Shown here piece by piece: positions 5,709 to 9,131 of a DNA stretch of 9,131 nucleotides; the stretch's first letter is position 1; each line of letters opens with the position of its first letter. Both the position numbers and the translations under genes were made by a program. Source of the stretch: Acidimicrobiaceae bacterium (lineage in GTDB: Bacteria; Actinomycetota; Acidimicrobiia; Acidimicrobiales; Ilumatobacteraceae); assembly GCA_003455715.1 (NCBI GenBank), contig DMQJ01000307.1, positions 968 to 10,098 of the forward strand, written 5' to 3'. Below the pieces are notes generated by a model. The model searched no databases. It was given only the letters and a program-made list of their open reading frames with translations, and was not told the DNA's origin.

Positions 5709-6759
5709 AATAACTCGACCGCTCGCCCGCCGGGTCGCGCTGCTCGGTGTCGCGCTCCTGCCCCTTGTGGCGGGGTGCAGCAGCGACGAAGCCGCGGATG
5801 GGTCGGCCACCCACACGGTTCGGTTGGGGTTCTTCCCCAACGTCACCCACGCACCCGCGCTGGTGGGTGTCGCGCAGGGGACGTTCGCTGAGGCGCTCGG
5901 GTCGGGCGTGGAGTTGGAGACGTTCACGTTCGACACCGGAACATCGGCGGCCGAGGCCTTGCTTGCCGGCAGCCTCGACCTCACGTTCATCGGGCCGAAC
6001 CCGGCCATCAACGCCCACGCACAGTCGGGTGGGGAGGCCATCCGCATCGTGGCCGGCACCACCTCGGGCGGCGCCTACCTGGTGGTCACGCCGGAGATCA
6101 CCTCTCCGGCGCAGCTGGCGGGTGCCACGCTGGCCACGCCGTCGCTCGGCAACACCCAGGACGTCGCGCTGCGAGCCTGGCTGAAGGAGCAGGGTTTCGA
6201 GACGAACCCCGACGGCAGCGGCGATGTGACGGTGTTGCCGCAGACGAACTCGACCACCCTCGAGTCGTTCCTCAACGGGCAGATCGACGGCGCCTGGGTG
6301 CCCGAGCCGTGGGCGACGCGGCTCATCGCTGATGGCGGCGGCGTGGTGTTGGTCGACGAGCGCGATCTGTGGGAAGCCACCGGAGGCCAGTACGTCACCA
6401 CGCACCTCATCGTGCGCACCGAGTTTCTCAACGAGCACCCCGACCTGGTGAAGGCAGTGATCGAGGGCCTCGCCGCGGCGATCGACTCCATCGCCGCCGA
6501 CCCGGAAGCTGCTCAGGCTGATGTGGTGGCGCAGATTTCGTCGATCACCGGCACCGACCCCAACCCGGCAACGATTGCAGCTGCGTTCGCCAATCTCACC
6601 TTCACGCTCGACCCGATCGCTGCGTCGCTGCAGAAGTCGGCCGACGACGCGGTCGCCGTGGAGTTGCTGCGACCAGTGGACCTCAACGGCATCTACGACC
6701 TCACCCTGCTCAACGAGGTGCTTGCCGCCCGTGGCGACTCGGAGGTGCAGGGCCCGTGA
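5701..6759 (+). CDS. ABC transporter substrate-binding lipoprotein, SsuA/TauA type
   Basis: This 352-residue protein captures the substrate outside the membrane. The signal peptide has RPLARR (6-11), a hydrophobic core (12-22) and the lipobox VAGC with Cys26 as the lipidated residue, followed by a Ser/Asp/Glu linker. The mature part shows the SsuA/NrtA/TauA (NMT1/THI5-like) order: RLGFFPNVTHAPALVGVAQG (41-60), TSAAEALLAGSLDLTFIGPN (81-100), ATLATPSLGNTQDVALRAWL (142-161) and ESFLNGQIDGAWVPEPWA (188-205). These families bind sulfonates, taurine, nitrate or thiamine precursors. The arylsulfatase gene at the end of the cluster favours a sulfonate or sulfate ester. No clear Shine-Dalgarno precedes the ATG, and a -10-like box lies just before it, which suggests a leaderless message. 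The stop overlaps the next gene (GTGA). Confidence 0.9.
   Translation: MSTITRPLARRVALLGVALLPLVAGCSSDEAADGSATHTVRLGFFPNVTHAPALVGVAQGTFAEALGSGVELETFTFDTGTSAAEALLAGSLDLTFIGPNPAINAHAQSGGEAIRIVAGTTSGGAYLVVTPEITSPAQLAGATLATPSLGNTQDVALRAWLKEQGFETNPDGSGDVTVLPQTNSTTLESFLNGQIDGAWVPEPWATRLIADGGGVVLVDERDLWEATGGQYVTTHLIVRTEFLNEHPDLVKAVIEGLAAAIDSIAADPEAAQADVVAQISSITGTDPNPATIAAAFANLTFTLDPIAASLQKSADDAVAVELLRPVDLNGIYDLTLLNEVLAARGDSEVQGP
6741..6745 (+). promoter_or_regulatory. Ribosome binding site for the GTG start of the ATPase gene
   Basis: GGAGG lies within the end of the lipoprotein gene, 10 nt before GTG 6756. It supports this unusual start, which also gives the GTGA stop/start overlap. Confidence 0.7.
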
Positions 6760-7574
6760 CCGTCATCGATGATCGAACCAGCGCACCCGCGGGAGCCGTC
6801 GTGGCGGCTGCCGACGGCGGCGGTGCGGCTCCGATCTCCCTCCATGGGGTATCGAAGCGTTACGGCGTGGGCCCTGCTTCGGTGCTTGCGCTCGACGGCG
6901 TCAGTCTCACGGTGCGCCAAGGCGAGTTCCTATGCCTCGTCGGTGCGTCGGGGTGTGGGAAGTCGACCCTGCTCTCATTGGTGGCAGGCCTCGATGCGCC
7001 GACAGTCGGCACGGTGAGCGTGAACGGGCGCACGGCGTTCATGTTTCAGGAGGCCGCGCTGCTGCCGTGGCGCAGCGCATCGCAGAACGTCGAGCTTGCG
7101 CTGAAGCTGCGCGGCGTGCCCCGGCGCGAACGGCGCGAGCAGGCTCGCGACTTGCTCGCCCTCGTGCGATTGGCCGACTTCGCCGACAAGGCGCCGCACG
7201 AATTGTCGGGTGGCATGCGTCAGCGTGTTGCCATGGCGCGTGCGCTGGCGCAGGATGCAGACATCCTCCTCATGGACGAGCCGTTCGGCGCGCTGGATGC
7301 GATCACCCGTGATGTGTTGCACGACGAGATCGAACGCATCGCCCAGGAGCGAGCACTCACGGTTCTGTTCGTCACACACAACGTGCGCGAGGCGAGCCGG
7401 CTCGGCGATCGGGTGGTGCTGCTCTCCAGCCGGCCGGGGCGAGTTGCAGCGGAGTTCGTGGTCGACGCCCAGCGCCCGCGACGGATCGAGTCGGCGGAGA
7501 TCGCCGCGGTCGCCGCCGACATCACGGTGCGGTTGCGGGAGGAGGTGCGCCGTCATGCACGCAGCGACGATTGA
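6756..7574 (+). CDS. ABC transporter ATP-binding protein, SsuB/TauB type
   Basis: This 272-residue cytoplasmic ATPase drives the importer. All nucleotide-binding landmarks are intact: Walker A GASGCGKST (63-71), Q-loop Gln98 in FMFQEAALLPW, signature LSGGMRQR (150-157), Walker B ILLMDEP (170-176) with catalytic Glu175, D-loop FGALD (177-181) and switch His208 in VTHNV. The sequence MFQEAALLPWRSASQNVELALKLRG is broken here only for description; its MFQ...LLPW form is characteristic of the nitrate/sulfonate/taurine importer ATPases. The first ~27 residues are an Ala/Gly-rich extension before the ABC core. The start is GTG at 6756, overlapping the lipoprotein stop, and the end overlaps the permease gene by 20 bp, so the three are probably translated together. 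Confidence 0.93.
   Translation: MTVIDDRTSAPAGAVVAAADGGGAAPISLHGVSKRYGVGPASVLALDGVSLTVRQGEFLCLVGASGCGKSTLLSLVAGLDAPTVGTVSVNGRTAFMFQEAALLPWRSASQNVELALKLRGVPRRERREQARDLLALVRLADFADKAPHELSGGMRQRVAMARALAQDADILLMDEPFGALDAITRDVLHDEIERIAQERALTVLFVTHNVREASRLGDRVVLLSSRPGRVAAEFVVDAQRPRRIESAEIAAVAADITVRLREEVRRHARSDD
7537..7545 (+). promoter_or_regulatory. Ribosome binding site of the permease gene
   Basis: GGGAGGAGG, inside the end of the ATPase gene, lies 9 nt before ATG 7555 and decides the start in a frame that is open far upstream. Confidence 0.8.
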
Positions 7575-8421
7575 TGAGGAACTCGACGGGCTCGACCATC
7601 TCGAGGACGTGAGCGATGCCAGACAGGCATCGCTGGGTCGCCGCCTGTGGGACGCGCTCTGGCCGAAGATGGCCGCCGTCGGGCTGGTGCTCGGCTTCTG
7701 GCAGTTCGCGGTGTGGCGGGAGTGGAAGCCGCGCTACCTCCTGGCGTCGCCCGGTGATGTGTGGGCGCGGTTAGTGGAGGATGCCGGAACGGCGGAGATG
7801 TGGGAGGCCATCGGCACCACCATGCAACGGTCGCTCGTGGGCTTCGCGTGGGCGCTGGTGATCGGAGCGTCGATCGGGTTGGTGGTCACCGCCTCGCGCC
7901 ATGTGCGGTCGGCGATCGGGTCCTTGGTCACCGGCCTGCAGACCATGCCGTCGATCGCCTGGTTTCCTTTGGCGATCCTTCTCTTGGGGCTCACCGAGAG
8001 CGCGATCAACTTCGTCGTGGTGCTCGGCGCCGCGCCGTCGATCGCCAACGGTGTGATCAGCGGCATCGACAGTTCCCCTCCGTTGCTGCGCAGGGCGGGC
8101 CGAAGCATGGGGGCACGTCGGTGGGCGCTGTACCGCGACTTCCTGGTACCTGCGGCGATGCCATCGGTGGTTGCTGGCCTGAAGCAGGGATGGGCATTCG
8201 CGTGGAGGAGTCTCATGGCGGGTGAGTTGCTCGTGCTCATCCCAGGCGCGCAGAGCATCGGTAGTCGCCTCAACTTCGCCCGTGAGTTCTCCGACTCCGA
8301 GGGTGTGCTCGCGTCGATGCTGGTCATCTTGGTGATCGGCATCCTGATGGACTCCATCGTCTTCAGCCGTCTGGAGCGTCGGGTGCTGCGCCGCCGGGGC
8401 CTCGGCGCCACTGCTCGTTGA
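7555..8421 (+). CDS. ABC transporter permease, SsuC/TauC type
   Basis: This 288-residue inner-membrane protein is the channel of the importer. A polar N-terminus of about 35 residues, unusually acidic (DEELDGLDHLED), precedes roughly six hydrophobic segments near 36-53, 92-112, 120-145, 147-168, 196-225 (less hydrophobic) and 250-270. LQTMPSIAWFPLAILLLG (128-145) is the BPD_transp_1/SsuC hallmark. The loop RRAGRSMGARRWALYRDFLVP (179-199) is where the EAA coupling helix contacts the ATPase. A strong Shine-Dalgarno GGGAGGAGG (7537-7545) 9 nt before the ATG at 7555 sets the start, 20 bp inside the ATPase gene; the open frame extends upstream, but only as a shadow of the ATPase gene. Two subunits are expected to pair with two ATPases. 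Only one permease gene is present, so the channel is probably a homodimer. Confidence 0.92.
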   Translation: MHAATIDEELDGLDHLEDVSDARQASLGRRLWDALWPKMAAVGLVLGFWQFAVWREWKPRYLLASPGDVWARLVEDAGTAEMWEAIGTTMQRSLVGFAWALVIGASIGLVVTASRHVRSAIGSLVTGLQTMPSIAWFPLAILLLGLTESAINFVVVLGAAPSIANGVISGIDSSPPLLRRAGRSMGARRWALYRDFLVPAAMPSVVAGLKQGWAFAWRSLMAGELLVLIPGAQSIGSRLNFAREFSDSEGVLASMLVILVIGILMDSIVFSRLERRVLRRRGLGATAR

Positions 8422-8437
8422 GCCACGGGTCGGGCAG

Positions 8438-8443
8438 TACGCT
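8438..8443 (+). promoter_or_regulatory. Putative -10 box for a leaderless sulfatase transcript
   Basis: TACGCT fits TANNNT and occupies exactly -12 to -7 relative to the ATG at 8450. TTGAGC (8418-8423) is a poor -35 candidate at 14 bp spacing. No Shine-Dalgarno is seen between the permease stop and the ATG. The gene may therefore also have its own promoter besides readthrough from the transporter operon. Confidence 0.35.
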
Positions 8444-8449
8444 CCGCCC

Positions 8450-9131
8450 ATGTCGACGCCAGCAGCGGCCGGATCACAGCAGTCGTACAGCGGCTTCCCC
8501 GGTGTGGTGGGTCGCACGTTCGCCGGGTCCACTCCTTCATGGCCCACTCGTCTCGCACCTCCAGCCGGGGCACCCGACGTCATCGTCATCCTCGTTGACG
8601 ACATGGGGTTCGCCGATCTCGGCTGCTTCGGGTCCGAGATCGACACCCCGCATCTCGATGCCCTGGCGGCTCGCGGGTTGCGCTGGGGGTCGTTCCACAC
8701 GGCCCCGATGTGCTCGCCCACGCGAGCGTCGTTGCTCACCGGGTTGCACCCGCACGCGGCCGGGTTCGGGTTGGTGGCAAACACCGACCCTGGCTTCCCC
8801 GGTTACAGGATGGAACTGGCACCCGACGTGCAGACCCTTCCGGAGATCTTCCGCGCCAACGGGTATGCCACCGCTGCGGTGGGGAAGTGGCACCTCAGCA
8901 AGGAGCGCGACAACCACGACGCGGGCGATCGTCACTCCTGGCCGCTGCAGCGTGGCTTCGACCGGTTCTACGGATTCCTCGAAGGGTTCACCAGCTTCCA
9001 CCATCCGCACCGGCTGGTGATGGGCAACGAGGCGCTCACCGTCGACGAGTACCCCGACGGCTACTACCTCACCGACGACCTCACCGCGAAGGCTGTCGAG
9101 TACATCCGCAGCATCGACGCCAACGCGTCGG
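8450..9131 (+). CDS. Arylsulfatase (type I, formylglycine-dependent), 3'-truncated
   Basis: The first 227 residues of a sulfatase that hydrolyses sulfate esters to free sulfate; the gene continues beyond the right edge. The catalytic signature CSPTRASLLTG starts at Cys88, the residue normally converted to formylglycine (CxPxR type). Asp50 and Asp51 in VDDMG are metal ligands. GYATAAVGKWHL (138-149) is the second sulfatase signature, with Lys146 and His148 at the active site. A ~40-residue Pro/Gly-rich N-terminus (FPGVVGRTF, 16-24) precedes the core; I recall similar openings in large actinobacterial arylsulfatases of about 780 residues. No signal peptide is visible, so the enzyme should be cytoplasmic, which fits a role after import by the adjacent ABC transporter. 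The start lies 28 bp after the permease stop. No formylglycine-generating enzyme gene lies in the window. Confidence 0.92.
   Translation, partial: MSTPAAAGSQQSYSGFPGVVGRTFAGSTPSWPTRLAPPAGAPDVIVILVDDMGFADLGCFGSEIDTPHLDALAARGLRWGSFHTAPMCSPTRASLLTGLHPHAAGFGLVANTDPGFPGYRMELAPDVQTLPEIFRANGYATAAVGKWHLSKERDNHDAGDRHSWPLQRGFDRFYGFLEGFTSFHHPHRLVMGNEALTVDEYPDGYYLTDDLTAKAVEYIRSIDANAS

Noticed and set aside
7771..8784. A 337-codon - strand open frame over the permease and sulfatase genes
   Set aside because: It is antisense to two clearly recognisable proteins and has an Arg/Pro/Asp/His-rich product without a domain.
1026..9131. A single pathway linking formate dehydrogenase with sulfonate use (for example methanesulfonate to formate)
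   Set aside because: A 389-bp spacer, an unrelated kinase and separate promoters lie between them, and no desulfonating oxygenase is in the window. The proximity alone does not support it.

Overview
The window is GC-rich, densely packed, and all recognisable genes lie on the + strand. Genes within operons overlap by 4 to 20 bp. Gene content and codon use suggest a high-GC actinobacterium, possibly an Acidimicrobiia/Ilumatobacter-like lineage. That placement is an impression; no rRNA or marker gene is present to settle it.

Region 1 (1-4052) is the 3' part of an operon for a soluble NAD+-linked, molybdenum/tungsten formate dehydrogenase. It holds the end of the FMN/Fe-S beta subunit (fdsB) and a complete Cys-type catalytic alpha subunit (fdsA), joined by an ATGA overlap. 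The last ~70 residues of the alpha subunit look like the small delta subunit FdsD, which is usually a separate gene, so this appears to be an FdsA-FdsD fusion. The fdsC/fdhD-type chaperone does not follow.

Region 2 (4053-4441) is a gene-free spacer of about 390 bp. It contains a hairpin after fdsA, three 20-bp tandem repeats that place a TGA in each forward frame and give G-quadruplex-type runs on the - strand, two imperfect GAGTG/CACTC repeats, and a GC-rich hairpin.

Region 3 (4442-5543) holds two small single genes: an orphan P-loop kinase-like NTPase and an Rrf2-family regulator. The regulator lacks the iron-sulfur cysteine triad.

Region 4 (5544-9131) starts with a strikingly structured intergenic stretch: a 59-nt long hairpin, then an AT-rich promoter island framed by a GTTGACA/TGTCAAC inverted repeat. 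A SsuA/TauA-type lipoprotein, a SsuB-type ATPase, a SsuC-type permease and the first 227 codons of a formylglycine-type arylsulfatase follow. The layout resembles the sulfate-ester scavenging clusters (atsR-B-C-A) known from Pseudomonas. The lipoprotein would capture an organosulfur compound, the ABC proteins would import it, and a cytoplasmic sulfatase would release sulfate. The Rrf2 protein, divided from this operon only by the structured spacer, is the obvious candidate regulator.

The genes that begin a transcription unit downstream of region 2 (Rrf2, ssuA-like, sulfatase) have a TANNNT box 6-8 nt before the ATG and no clear Shine-Dalgarno. Internal operon genes and the kinase have good ones. 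This suggests leaderless transcription for the former. I did not see tRNA, rRNA, CRISPR, insertion sequences or phage genes.
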